In this document: piece by piece, positions 1 through 6,621 of the stretch
Numbering within the stretch: position 1 is the stretch's first letter
Layout of the letters: every line of letters begins with the position of its first letter
Notes under the pieces: model-generated
Database searches by the model: none
What the model was told of the DNA's origin: nothing
What the model saw: only the letters and a program-made list of their open reading frames with translations
Made by a program: the position numbers and the translations under genes
NCBI GenBank assembly: GCA_934525845.1
Contig: CAKSZS010000039.1
Span: forward strand, 1 to 19,538
Source: an uncultured Faecalibacterium sp.
Lineage (GTDB): Bacteria; Bacillota; Clostridia; Oscillospirales; Ruminococcaceae
Reading direction: 5' to 3'
DNA: 19,538 nt

Positions 1-123
1 AAAAAGCGCATCGACCAGATCTGGTGCTCCAAGGCAGTGGCAGTCAAGAGCAGCCGGGTGGTGTTTGGCGGCCTGCAGGAGCCGCAGGTATCTGACCATG
101 CCGGTGTTATGATCGAGTTATAA
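1..123 (+). CDS. C-terminal end of an endonuclease/exonuclease/phosphatase (EEP) family protein, partial
   Basis: The frame is open from the first base and closes with TAA at 121-123, giving 40 residues that start KKRIDQIW and end in SDHAGVMIEL. An R-I-D-x-I strand followed about 25 residues later by S-D-H-x-x-V near the C-terminus is the usual ending of the EEP fold (exonuclease III/DNase I/sphingomyelinase-like); the SDH aspartate and histidine are its last catalytic residues. malQ starts 16 bases after the stop, so the two genes look co-transcribed. EEP proteins next to maltose genes include maltose 6'-phosphate phosphatase (MapP), so that role is plausible but inferred only from context. 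Too little is visible to name the substrate. Confidence 0.6.
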   Translation, partial: KKRIDQIWCSKAVAVKSSRVVFGGLQEPQVSDHAGVMIEL

Positions 124-139
124 AGGAAGGTAAAAGAAG

Positions 140-1642
140 ATGCAGAGAAGTGCAGGCATTTTGCTGCCCATCAGCAGTCTGCCGTCCCCTTACGGCATCG
201 GCTGCTTTTCGCAGGAAGCATACGACTTTGTGGACTGGCTCAAGGAAGCCGGGCAGACCTACTGGCAGATCCTGCCGCTGGGTGTGACCAGCTACGGCGA
301 CAGCCCCTACCAGAGCTTTTCCGCCTTTGCGGGCAACCCCTATTTCATCAGTCTGGACGCACTGGTGGAAGAGGGCGTGCTGACCACTGCCGAATGCAAG
401 CAGGCGGACTTCGGGAAAAAGGCAGATGACGTTGATTACAAAAAGCTGTACGAAGCCCGGGGCCGTTTGCTGCGGCTGGCCTATTCCCGCAGCGACATCG
501 GCCACAACGAAGCGTTCACCGCGTTCTGCGAGAAAAACAAGTGGTGGCTGGACGATTTTGCCCTGTTCATGGCGGTGAAGGGCCGCTTTGAGGGCAAGCC
601 GTGGATCGAGTGGGCAGAGGATATCCGTCTGCGCTGGCAGCCCGCTATGGACTACTACCGCCGGGAGCTGTACTTTGAGGTGGAGTACTACAAGTATCTT
701 CAGTTCAAGTTTGACGAGCAGTGGCGCAAGCTGAAGGCCTACGCCAACAGCAAGGGCATTCAGATCATCGGCGATATCCCCATCTATGTGGCGCTGGATT
801 CTGCCGATGCATGGGCAAACCCCGGTCTGTTCCAGCTGGATGAGAAAAACATCCCCACTGCCGTGGCGGGAGTTCCGCCGGACGGCTTCTCCCCGACGGG
901 ACAGCTCTGGGGCAATCCGCTCTACCGCTGGGAAGCCCACCGTGCCGCCGGCTACCAGTGGTGGATCACCCGCCTGTGGTACTGCTTCGAGCTGTACGAT
1001 GTGGTGCGCATCGACCACTTCCGGGGCTTTGATGAGTATTTTTCCATCCCCTACGGCAGCGAGACCGCGGCCACGGGCCACTGGGAAAAAGGCCCCGGCA
1101 TCGAGTTGTTCCGTGCGGTGGAGCAGGCACTGGGCAAGCGGAACATCATCGCAGAGGACCTGGGTTACATGAGCGATACGGTCCGCCAGCTGGTGCGGGA
1201 CAGCGGCTTCCCCGGCATGAAGGTGCTGGAATTCGCCTTTGACTCCCGCGACACCGGCAGTGCCAGCGACTACCTGCCCCACAATTACCCGGTGAACAGC
1301 GTGGCCTACACCGGCACTCACGACAACGAAACGTTGGTGTCCTGGTATCAGACCATCACCGGCACTGAGCGTGCCATGGTGCGGGATTACCTGTATGACT
1401 ACACCACCCCGGAAGAGCAGCTTTATAAGAGTATGATCGCACTGATCTTCCGCAGTGCAGCGGCCACCTGCATCATCCCCATGCAGGACTGGCTGGGGCT
1501 GGATAACTCCGCCCGCATCAACAAGCCCTCCACCGTGGGCGAAAACTGGCGCTGGCGGCTGAAAAAGACCCAGCTCACCAAGAAGCTCCAGAAAGAGATC
1601 TGCCAGATGACCACCCGCTACGGCCGGAAGAACTGGGCATAA
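140..1642 (+). CDS. malQ: 4-alpha-glucanotransferase (amylomaltase, GH77)
   Basis: This 500-residue cytoplasmic enzyme moves alpha-1,4-glucan segments between maltodextrins, releasing glucose during maltose and glycogen breakdown. The N-terminus (SAGILLPISSLPSPYGIG) is typical of GH77. The three catalytic acids are visible: nucleophile D292 in VRIDHFRGF, acid/base E339 in IIAEDLG, and D395 in YTGTHDNET. These positions nearly match those known for Thermus amylomaltase (293, 340, 395). Length is normal for the short bacterial type with no N-terminal extension. The start is fixed by AAGGAAGG just upstream of ATG 140. It follows an EEP-family gene by 16 bases and ends at a strong terminator, so it is the last gene of its operon. 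Nothing suggests damage. Confidence 0.97.
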   Translation: MQRSAGILLPISSLPSPYGIGCFSQEAYDFVDWLKEAGQTYWQILPLGVTSYGDSPYQSFSAFAGNPYFISLDALVEEGVLTTAECKQADFGKKADDVDYKKLYEARGRLLRLAYSRSDIGHNEAFTAFCEKNKWWLDDFALFMAVKGRFEGKPWIEWAEDIRLRWQPAMDYYRRELYFEVEYYKYLQFKFDEQWRKLKAYANSKGIQIIGDIPIYVALDSADAWANPGLFQLDEKNIPTAVAGVPPDGFSPTGQLWGNPLYRWEAHRAAGYQWWITRLWYCFELYDVVRIDHFRGFDEYFSIPYGSETAATGHWEKGPGIELFRAVEQALGKRNIIAEDLGYMSDTVRQLVRDSGFPGMKVLEFAFDSRDTGSASDYLPHNYPVNSVAYTGTHDNETLVSWYQTITGTERAMVRDYLYDYTTPEEQLYKSMIALIFRSAAATCIIPMQDWLGLDNSARINKPSTVGENWRWRLKKTQLTKKLQKEICQMTTRYGRKNWA

Positions 1643-1658
1643 CAACAGCAGAACGAAG

Positions 1659-1700
1659 AATCCCGTATCCGGGCGGATCGGACCTGGATACGGGATTTTT
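1659..1700 (+). terminator. Rho-independent terminator of malQ
   Basis: Perfect 12-bp arms AATCCCGTATCC (1659-1670) and GGATACGGGATT (1686-1697) flank a 15-base loop and run into T residues. It separates malQ from the convergent transporter gene. On the minus strand the stem is followed by only a weak T-run, so it mainly serves malQ. Confidence 0.9.
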
Positions 1701-1742
1701 GCGTCCGGGTGACGCCATTGTTCAGGGCGATAACATCAGGAT

Positions 1743-2762
1743 TCATGCGGAGATCTCCTTTTTCTCTTGTTTTTTCATCCGGGTGGTGGGGCGGCAGACG
1801 ATGAGCGCTGCCAGGATCAGAACAGCGGTAACGAACAGGCTGAGCGGGTAGACCAGCATCAGGGTCTGGAAGTCTGCATGGCGGGGGAACACCGCCTGCA
1901 CCCAGAAGATACGGATGCCGCAGACGCCCAGCGTTGTCAGCACGGCTGGAGCCAGCGAGATGCCAAAGCCACGCAGATAACCCGACATCAATTCATACAG
2001 CAGGCTGAACAGGTAGCCGAAGAAGATGATGGACAGGCGGGTATAGCCCAGCGCAATGACCTCCGGGTCGCGGTTGAACAGCGCCAGCAAAGAGTGCCCG
2101 AAGCAGAGCACAACCCCCATAACGGTCACGGTGACCAGTACATCTTCCAGCAGGCAGAGGGCAAAGGTCCTGCGGCAGCGGTCGAGCTGGCGTGCACCGT
2201 AGTTTTGTCCCACGAAGGTGGTGCAGGCCTGACTGAACGAGTTGAAGGTATAATAGGCGATGACTTCAATGTTGAACGCCGCGCTGGAGGCCGCAATTAC
2301 CACCGTGCCAAGGCTGTTGATAGCCGCCTGCACGATGATATTGGCGAACGCAAACACGGCACTCTGGATGCCGGCCGGCAGACCGATCTGGACGATCTTG
2401 CGGAAGCTGGCACGGTCAAACTGCAGGGCGCGGGCGCTGACACGAATCGCCATATCCGTATGGATCAGGCGATAGAGCAGGAGCAAAGAGCTGACTGCGT
2501 TGGAAATAACCGTGGCAATGACGACATTCGCGCCCAGCGCAATGCCGATAAAGAGATTCAAGATCAGGCCGGTGATGGGGCTGCTCGCGCCCACTGCCGC
2601 CACAGCAACGGTGCTGTTGGAACCGGTAAAGTTGCCCACAACCGCCACATCCGAGGCGTTGAACAGCTGTTCCAAAATCGCCGTTGCCGCCACCGGCAGG
2701 GCAAACAGCGGAATTTTATTCCATAAAGGCCCATGAAGCAGGTCTGTTTCGTGTCGTTTCAT
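1743..2762 (-). CDS. MATE-family multidrug/cation efflux transporter, internally shortened
   Basis: The product belongs to the MATE (DinF/NorM-like) antiporters, which export cationic drugs using a Na+ or H+ gradient. The start is taken at ATG 2760-2762 (MKRHETDLLHGPLWNKI), the typical N-terminus of Firmicute MATE proteins, with AAGGAGGG about 15 bases upstream; an open extension to 2849 runs across the promoter and is not coding. The N-terminal repeat (FALPVAATAILEQLFNASDVAVVG) and the second half (from TVISNAVSSLLLLYRL) are both recognisable. The protein is only 339 residues, whereas the family has about 440-460. Around residues 80-84 the sequence jumps from GANVVIA, the end of TM2, to TVISNA, normally near the end of TM6. 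Roughly 110 residues are therefore missing in frame, and transport activity is doubtful. A divergent LysR gene is the likely regulator. Confidence 0.85.
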   Translation of the reverse strand: MKRHETDLLHGPLWNKIPLFALPVAATAILEQLFNASDVAVVGNFTGSNSTVAVAAVGASSPITGLILNLFIGIALGANVVIATVISNAVSSLLLLYRLIHTDMAIRVSARALQFDRASFRKIVQIGLPAGIQSAVFAFANIIVQAAINSLGTVVIAASSAAFNIEVIAYYTFNSFSQACTTFVGQNYGARQLDRCRRTFALCLLEDVLVTVTVMGVVLCFGHSLLALFNRDPEVIALGYTRLSIIFFGYLFSLLYELMSGYLRGFGISLAPAVLTTLGVCGIRIFWVQAVFPRHADFQTLMLVYPLSLFVTAVLILAALIVCRPTTRMKKQEKKEISA

Positions 2763-2795
2763 CTTGGTTTGATGTTCCCTCCTTTTGCGGTTCCC

Positions 2796-2824
2796 AGTAT
2801 ACAACGGCAGATGTACAATATCAA
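2796..2824 (-). promoter_or_regulatory. Sigma-A-type promoter of the MATE gene
   Basis: Reading the minus strand, -35 TTGATA (2824-2819) and -10 TATACT (2801-2796) are separated by exactly 17 bases. Transcription would start about 25-30 bases before the ATG. The palindrome at 2833-2854 lies directly upstream of the -35, which is the activation position expected for a LysR-type regulator. Confidence 0.75.
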
Positions 2825-2832
2825 ATACTCCG

Positions 2833-2854
2833 AAACTATGATGAATCATAGTTT
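2833..2854. promoter_or_regulatory. Perfect inverted repeat, probable LysR operator
   Basis: Ten-base arms AAACTATGAT and ATCATAGTTT surround a 2-base centre in the MATE/LysR intergenic region. The repeat lies just upstream of the MATE -35 and overlaps the -35 of the LysR promoter at 2852-2857. This is the classic layout for activating the divergent target while repressing the regulator's own gene. That the LysR protein binds here is inferred. Confidence 0.7.
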
Positions 2855-2880
2855 ACAGGCATGATAAAATCTGCTATGCT
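2852..2880 (+). promoter_or_regulatory. Promoter of the LysR regulator gene
   Basis: -35 TTTACA (2852-2857), a 17-base spacer and -10 TATGCT (2875-2880) precede the LysR start at 2909. The -35 overlaps the right arm of the palindrome at 2833-2854, which suggests autorepression. Confidence 0.65.
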
Positions 2881-2908
2881 AGGGAAAATGAAACGAGGAG
2901 GAGTCTTT

Positions 2909-3775
2909 ATGGATGTCCGCGTTCTGCGCTATTTTCTGGCGGTGGCACGGGAAGAAAATATCACCCGCGCCGCCGGGAGCCTGCACATTGCCCAGCCGTC
3001 CCTCTCCAAACAGCTGATGGAGCTGGAACAGGAGCTGGGGAAAACGCTTCTGATCCGTGGAAAGCGAAAGATCACCCTGACCGAGGAAGGGGTGCTGCTG
3101 CGCAAGCGGGCGGAGGAGATCGTAGAGCTGATGGATAAGACGGAACGTGAACTCTCTGCCGATGCCGGACAGCTCAGCGGAGAAATCTCGATCGGTGGGA
3201 ACCTTCACCCCAGCCTTCTGAACGCCGCCGCAAAATTAAGAGAAGGGCATCCCGGCGTCAGCTTCCAGTTTTACAGCAACGACGCCACCGACGTGACCGA
3301 ACGGCTGATGCATGGCACGCTGGATTTTACGACCCTGCTGGCACCCGTGGATGCTTCCCGTTATGAAGCGCTCCGCCTGCCGGAACATTCCCATTGGGGG
3401 CTGCTGGTACGGGTGGATTCACCGATGGCAGAGGCATCCTGCGTCCATCGGGAAGACGTTCAGAATCTTCCACTCATCATGCACCGCCGCGCAGGGCTGC
3501 AGCAGTCGATCGCAGAGTGGGCACATACCCGGCCCGAGCGCCTGAACATTGCGGCTTCTTATAATGTGATCTACGGGAACCCGCTTCTGCTGGTTCAGAG
3601 CGGGCTGGGAAATCTGCTGGTCACCCGCGACCTGCTGGCCCCGGAATTGGACCCCAGTGTCCGCTTTCTCCCGCTGGACCCGCTGCTGGAGACCCACTAT
3701 CTGCTCGTCTGGAAAAAGAATGCGACCCTGACAAAACAGGCCGAGCGGTTTCTTTCCATGCTGACAGGGCGGTAA
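2909..3775 (+). CDS. LysR-family transcriptional regulator
   Basis: This 288-residue protein has a typical LysR winged helix-turn-helix at residues 1-60 (MDVRVLRYFLAVAREENITRAA, then SLHIAQPSLSKQLMELEQELG) and a periplasmic-binding-protein-like effector domain from about residue 90 (ISIGGNLHPSLLNAAAKL). Length is normal. ATG 2909 is preferred over upstream in-frame codons because GAGGAGGA lies just before it and the HTH starts there. It is divergent from the MATE gene with a shared palindrome, so it probably controls that transporter and itself. Its last residues and downstream stem-loop are repeated at 10668-10760, the remnant of a paralogue. The effector cannot be predicted. Confidence 0.93.
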   Translation: MDVRVLRYFLAVAREENITRAAGSLHIAQPSLSKQLMELEQELGKTLLIRGKRKITLTEEGVLLRKRAEEIVELMDKTERELSADAGQLSGEISIGGNLHPSLLNAAAKLREGHPGVSFQFYSNDATDVTERLMHGTLDFTTLLAPVDASRYEALRLPEHSHWGLLVRVDSPMAEASCVHREDVQNLPLIMHRRAGLQQSIAEWAHTRPERLNIAASYNVIYGNPLLLVQSGLGNLLVTRDLLAPELDPSVRFLPLDPLLETHYLLVWKKNATLTKQAERFLSMLTGR

Positions 3776-3824
3776 CAAAAATACTGCCGGGAATCGACCG
3801 TAACAGTCCACTCCCGGCAGCAGG
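3732..3824 (+). repeat. Copy 1 of a 93-base repeat: LysR 3' end plus stem-loop
   Basis: The last codons of the LysR gene, the TAA and the following inverted repeat match 10668-10760 at about 81 of 93 positions by eye, with no gaps. The coding part gives KQAERFLSMLTGR here and KPAERFLAMLNAR in the other copy. It is best explained as two related LysR genes with conserved downstream sequence rather than as a mobile repeat. Confidence 0.8.
3784..3820. terminator. Stem-loop after the LysR gene
   Basis: Arms CTGCCGGGA (3784-3792) and TCCCGGCAG (3812-3820) can pair. On the plus strand no T-run follows, but on the minus strand the stem runs into TATTTTTG, so the sequence is a better terminator leftward. 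It may still help to end LysR transcription. Confidence 0.5.
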
Positions 3825-3893
3825 AATTCAGCAAAAAATACTTCGAAGAAATCGTGGAGCAGCGGGAAGGATGAAAAAAGTTCAGAAAACCGC

Positions 3894-3924
3894 TTGACCC
3901 TGACGCAGCGTCATAGCGTATACT
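3894..3924 (+). promoter_or_regulatory. MerR-type promoter with 19-bp spacer and internal operator
   Basis: -35 TTGACC (3894-3899) and -10 TATACT (3919-3924) are separated by 19 bases instead of 17. The spacer holds a perfect dyad TGACGC-A-GCGTCA (3901-3913). This overlong spacer with a central operator is the hallmark of promoters untwisted by activated MerR-family proteins, and the next gene encodes one. Confidence 0.9.
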
Positions 3925-3954
3925 GTGGCTGTCACAAGGGAGGACAACAAAGTG

Positions 3955-4677
3955 ATGACAGTGAACGAAGTGAGCAAGCGAACCGGAGTGAGCGTCCGGA
4001 CTCTGCAGTATTACGACAAAATCGGCCTGCTGCGCCCGGCGGGCCGCACCGAAGCAGGCTATCGGCTGTATGACGATGCCGCGCTGGAACGTTTGCAGCA
4101 GATCTTATTGTTCCGGGAACTGGAATTTCCGCTGAAGGACATCCAGAAAATCGTGGAGAATCCTGCTTTTGACCGGCAGAAAGCACTGGAACAGCAGATC
4201 ACACTTCTGACATTGAAAAAGCAGCATCTTGAAGATCTGATCGGCCTTGCGCAGAAAATTCGATCCACAGGAGGAATGGTTATGGACTTTACCGCATTTG
4301 ATACGCAGAAGATCAAGAAGTATACCGAGCAGGCCAAAAAGGAATGGGGCGAAACGCCGGAATACAAAGAGTTTGAGGAAAAAACTGCCCATAAGACCGA
4401 GAAAGAGGTCAAGGACATGAGCAGTCAACTGATGGACATCGTGGCGGCATTCGGCGGGATGCAGAGCAAAGACCCGGCGGACTCTGAAGTGCAGGCACAG
4501 GTGAAGAAGCTGCAGGAGTTTATCACAGAGCACTACTACAACTGTTCCAAGGTGATCCTGAATCAGCTGGGGCAGATGTATGGGGCAGGCGGAGCATTTA
4601 CGGAAAACATCAATGCTGCCGGCGGTGCGGGTGCCGCAGAATTTGCACAGAGAGCCATTGAAATTTATTGCAAGTGA
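3955..4677 (+). CDS. MerR-family regulator with TipAS drug-sensing domain (TipA/Mta-like)
   Basis: The 240-residue protein begins with a MerR winged HTH (residues 1-70: MTVNEVSKRTGVSVRTLQYYDKIGLL, then GYRLYDDAALERLQQI). A dimerising coiled coil follows (about 75-110), then a TipAS-type antibiotic-recognition domain in the C-terminal half (from about EQAKKEWGETPEYKEFEEKT to the end). Family members bind peptide or other drugs and activate their own promoter. The start is ATG 3955; GTG 3952 is equally close to the GGGAGGA ribosome site. Its own promoter has the diagnostic 19-bp spacer, so autoactivation is very likely. No intact efflux gene follows: the next gene is only a GNAT stub, so a co-regulated target may have been lost. 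Confidence 0.93.
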   Translation: MTVNEVSKRTGVSVRTLQYYDKIGLLRPAGRTEAGYRLYDDAALERLQQILLFRELEFPLKDIQKIVENPAFDRQKALEQQITLLTLKKQHLEDLIGLAQKIRSTGGMVMDFTAFDTQKIKKYTEQAKKEWGETPEYKEFEEKTAHKTEKEVKDMSSQLMDIVAAFGGMQSKDPADSEVQAQVKKLQEFITEHYYNCSKVILNQLGQMYGAGGAFTENINAAGGAGAAEFAQRAIEIYCK

Positions 4678-4786
4678 GCCGGAAAAATACTTTGCGTGAT
4701 TCAGTCACAGAATTCTCTTTTTCAATGCCGAAAAGCGTGGTAAAATAGGGAAAAGATTTGGCATCGGGAAAACGGAGTATGCAACC

Positions 4787-4976
4787 ATGAAGATTCTGGA
4801 CCTATGCGCGTGAAAACGGCTGCACGGAGCTGCGCATTGATACCAACGCCCGGAATGCGGCAGCACGGGCCATGTACAAAAAGCATGGATATACGGAAAT
4901 TGGGATCGTCCCGACGGTATTCAATGGCATTGAGGGCGTTCAGCTGGTGCTTCTGGAAAAATATCTGGGAAAATGA
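4787..4976 (+). pseudogene. GNAT acetyltransferase remnant (C-terminal end only)
   Basis: From about 4803 the sequence reads YARENGCTELRIDTNARNAAARAMYKKHGYTEIG and ends at TGA 4974-4976 after LLEKYLGK. This is the typical last third of a GNAT N-acetyltransferase, including the final beta strands and the N-x-x-A-x-x-x-Y-x-K-x-G-Y motif. The acetyl-CoA-binding loop and N-terminal half are absent. A start codon at 4787 encodes MKILD but lies in a different frame from the tail, so the piece cannot be expressed as a GNAT protein. A weak promoter-like TAAAAT lies at 4741-4746. Promoter and start thus appear joined to the gene's 3' end by deletion, with or without an extra base. Confidence 0.75.
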
Positions 4977-5000
4977 GGAAAGAAAGAGTACCCGAACCAC

Positions 5001-5018
5001 ACGCTCCGCCCGGAGCGT
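5001..5018. other. Perfect short hairpin before the PTP gene
   Basis: ACGCTCCG and CGGAGCGT form an 8-bp stem with a 2-base loop. No T-run follows. It may be a weak terminator for the GNAT remnant or a leader hairpin 40 bases upstream of the phosphatase start. Confidence 0.4.
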
Positions 5019-5058
5019 TCCAAATCTGAAATGATACGCGATAAGGAAATGTTTTGAT

Positions 5059-5517
5059 ATGAAAAAAGTGCTTTTCATCTGCCACGGCAACATTTGCCGC
5101 AGCCCGATGGCCGAGTTTGTAATGAAAGACCTTGTGGACAAAGCCGGACTTTCCGACCAGTTTGAAATCGCATCCGCCGCCACCAGCACCGAGGAGATCG
5201 GCAACCCGGTCTATCCGCCCGCCCGGCGGAAACTGGCCGAGCACGGCATCTCCTGCGGGGGTAAAACCGCCCGGCAGATGACCCGGCGGGATTACGAAAC
5301 CTACGATTATCTGATCGCCATGGATCACAACAACCTGCGCAATATGGCGCGCTTTGTGGGCGGCGACCCGGAGCACAAAGTGTCGCTGCTGATGGACCAT
5401 ACCAGTCGCCCCGGTGATGTGGCCGACCCGTGGTATACCGGGGATTTTGAAGCCACCTGGCAGGATGTGCTGGAAGGCTGCACGGCCCTGCTGGAAGAAC
5501 TGCGGTCTGAGCTGTAA
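5059..5517 (+). CDS. Low-molecular-weight protein tyrosine phosphatase
   Basis: The 152-residue cytoplasmic enzyme carries the P-loop C-x5-R-S signature at its N-terminus (C8 to R14 in CHGNICRS) and the conserved general acid D123 in DPWYTGDF. It hydrolyses phosphotyrosine with C8 as nucleophile. Length matches the family (about 150), and the P-loop follows immediately after the start, so ATG 5059 is secure; AAGGA lies 11 bases upstream. A PTH2 gene follows 12 bases after the stop, so the two form a short operon. No tyrosine kinase lies nearby, so the substrate is unknown; in Firmicutes such enzymes often act on arginine- or tyrosine-phosphorylated proteins. Confidence 0.95.
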   Translation: MKKVLFICHGNICRSPMAEFVMKDLVDKAGLSDQFEIASAATSTEEIGNPVYPPARRKLAEHGISCGGKTARQMTRRDYETYDYLIAMDHNNLRNMARFVGGDPEHKVSLLMDHTSRPGDVADPWYTGDFEATWQDVLEGCTALLEELRSEL

Positions 5518-5529
5518 CAAGGAGAAACA

Positions 5530-5982
5530 ATGCGTCAACTCATCATTGCACGAAAAGACCTGCAGATGTCGCCGGGCAAGCTGGCGGCGCAGTGCTGCCA
5601 TGCTTCGCTGGCGTTCCTCACCGACCCCATCGGCATGGGGCAGGGCGTGGAACCCATCGAGAAAGACGGTGAAGTCACCGGCTATCGGGCGGTCATCACA
5701 CTGGATAAAGCGACCTATGAAGAATGGTTCGATGGCTCGTTCACCAAGACCATTTGCGGGGCAAAGAACCGCAATCAACTGCTGAAGGCAAAGACTATCG
5801 CCGAAGAACTGGGCCTTGTGGAGAACCGGGACTTTTTCCTGATCCGGGATGCCTGCCACACCGAACTGGAACCGGAAGAATTTGATGAAAACGGCGAGGG
5901 CATGACCCTGACCTGCATCGGCTTCCGTCCGCTGCCGGACGAAATTGCACATCAGATCAGCCACAAGTTCCATCTGTATTGA
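5530..5982 (+). CDS. PTH2-type peptidyl-tRNA hydrolase
   Basis: The product (150 residues) resembles the PTH2 family known mainly from archaea and eukaryotes, which cleaves peptidyl-tRNA or other aminoacyl-tRNA esters. Residues 16-25 contain G-K-L-A-A-Q-C-C-H-A, corresponding to the PTH2 signature G-K-x-A-A-Q-x-x-H-A with catalytic K17 and conserved Q21 and H24. The C-terminal T-L-T-C-I-G-F-R-P strand matches the family's end. It is somewhat longer than classical PTH2 (about 115-120), with an insertion around residues 30-60. The ribosome site AAGGAG lies directly before ATG 5530. Bacterial genomes usually rely on the unrelated Pth1, so this is probably an additional enzyme of unproven substrate, co-transcribed with a tyrosine phosphatase. 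Confidence 0.85.
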   Translation: MRQLIIARKDLQMSPGKLAAQCCHASLAFLTDPIGMGQGVEPIEKDGEVTGYRAVITLDKATYEEWFDGSFTKTICGAKNRNQLLKAKTIAEELGLVENRDFFLIRDACHTELEPEEFDENGEGMTLTCIGFRPLPDEIAHQISHKFHLY

Positions 5983-6000
5983 ACGGTAAAGCAGCTTCTG

Positions 6001-6023
6001 AATTTATGAGTGACTCATAAATT
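6001..6023. promoter_or_regulatory. Perfect 23-bp inverted repeat, probable operator
   Basis: Arms AATTTATGAG (6001-6010) and CTCATAAATT (6014-6023) surround a 3-base centre and end 10 bases before the -35 of the FMN-protein gene. The 11-mer CTCATAAATTG recurs at 6553-6563 in front of the HxlR stub. A shared HxlR operator is the simplest reading, by inference. Confidence 0.65.
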
Positions 6024-6033
6024 GACCCATATC

Positions 6034-6062
6034 TTGCTGTTTTTGTGCAGCTTCCGTATAAT
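6034..6062 (+). promoter_or_regulatory. Promoter of the FMN-binding protein gene
   Basis: -35 TTGCTG (6034-6039), a 17-base spacer and a consensus -10 TATAAT (6057-6062) lie about 50 bases before the start at 6112. A perfect inverted repeat sits just upstream. Confidence 0.8.
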
Positions 6063-6111
6063 GACACCCGAAAAGACCACCCGGTCAAAACAAATTCAGG
6101 AGGCTGTCATC

Positions 6112-6504
6112 ATGAATGATTCTGTGAAGAAGCTGCTGAAGGAAAGCATGTGGGATCTGGCCACCTGCGCAAACGGTGAACCCAATGTGGTGCCCGTTGC
6201 GTTCAAGGACGTGACCCCGGACGACAGGCTGGTGGTGGGCGATGTGTTCCTCGACACCACGCTGAAGAACCTTGCTGCAAGCGGCGGCAAGATCGCGATT
6301 TCGGTCTACGATGCCAAGAGTCTGGAAGGTTATCAGATCAAGGGTGCGGCAGAGTATGTCACCGAGGGCGAGGTCGTCAAGACCTTCAAGGCCATGGTGG
6401 AGCAGATGTTCCACGGCGGCGCAACCGCTAAGGGTGCACTCATCATCACCCCGGAGAAGGTCATTGTCACCACGCCCGGCGCAGACAACAAGAAAGAGCT
6501 GTAA
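6112..6504 (+). CDS. Pyridoxamine 5'-phosphate oxidase-like FMN-binding protein
   Basis: This 130-residue protein has the split-barrel FMN-binding fold of small pyridoxamine-phosphate-oxidase-like proteins: SMWDLATCANGEPNVVPVAFKDV at the start, DVFLDTTLKNLAASGGKIAISVYD in the middle, and YQIKGAAEYVTEGEV before the end. Family members are soluble, dimeric flavin or F420-type reductases, often of unknown substrate. ATG 6112 is chosen because AGGAGG lies 8 bases upstream; an open extension to 6010 crosses the promoter. It is a single-gene unit with its own promoter, a perfect upstream palindrome and a strong terminator. The next gene was an HxlR regulator, a family that commonly controls flavin/redox genes. 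Confidence 0.88.
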   Translation: MNDSVKKLLKESMWDLATCANGEPNVVPVAFKDVTPDDRLVVGDVFLDTTLKNLAASGGKIAISVYDAKSLEGYQIKGAAEYVTEGEVVKTFKAMVEQMFHGGATAKGALIITPEKVIVTTPGADNKKEL

Positions 6505-6513
6505 AGCAGGAAT

Positions 6514-6549
6514 ACCCGCAAAACTTCTCCCCGTTTTGCGGGTGTTTTG
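6514..6549 (+). terminator. Rho-independent terminator of the FMN-protein gene
   Basis: Perfect 11-bp arms ACCCGCAAAAC (6514-6524) and GTTTTGCGGGT (6533-6543) are followed by GTTTTGC. Confidence 0.85.
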
Positions 6550-6552
6550 CTG

Positions 6553-6603
6553 CTCATAAATTGCATAGTACCTTCCGCAAAGCCGTGCAATCTGCTAAAA
6601 TGA
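6553..6603 (+). promoter_or_regulatory. Promoter region of the HxlR gene with shared half-site
   Basis: CTCATAAATTG (6553-6563) repeats the right arm of the palindrome at 6001-6023. A -10-like TAAAAT lies at 6597-6602, with a poor -35 (TTCCGC) 17 bases upstream. The weak -35 next to a possible operator would fit an autoregulated gene. Confidence 0.5.
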
Positions 6604-6621
6604 GAGCAGGAGGGAGCATCG

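Noticed and set aside
107..1645. Long open frame on the minus strand opposite malQ
   Set aside because: It is low-complexity, rich in A/G/V/H/Q, has no ribosome site and mirrors the codon pattern of malQ, which has all catalytic residues.
3825..3890. Frame ending FSKKYFEEIVEQREG before the MerR promoter
   Set aside because: It resembles a protein tail but has no start and is too short to identify; possibly another deletion remnant, not reported as a gene.
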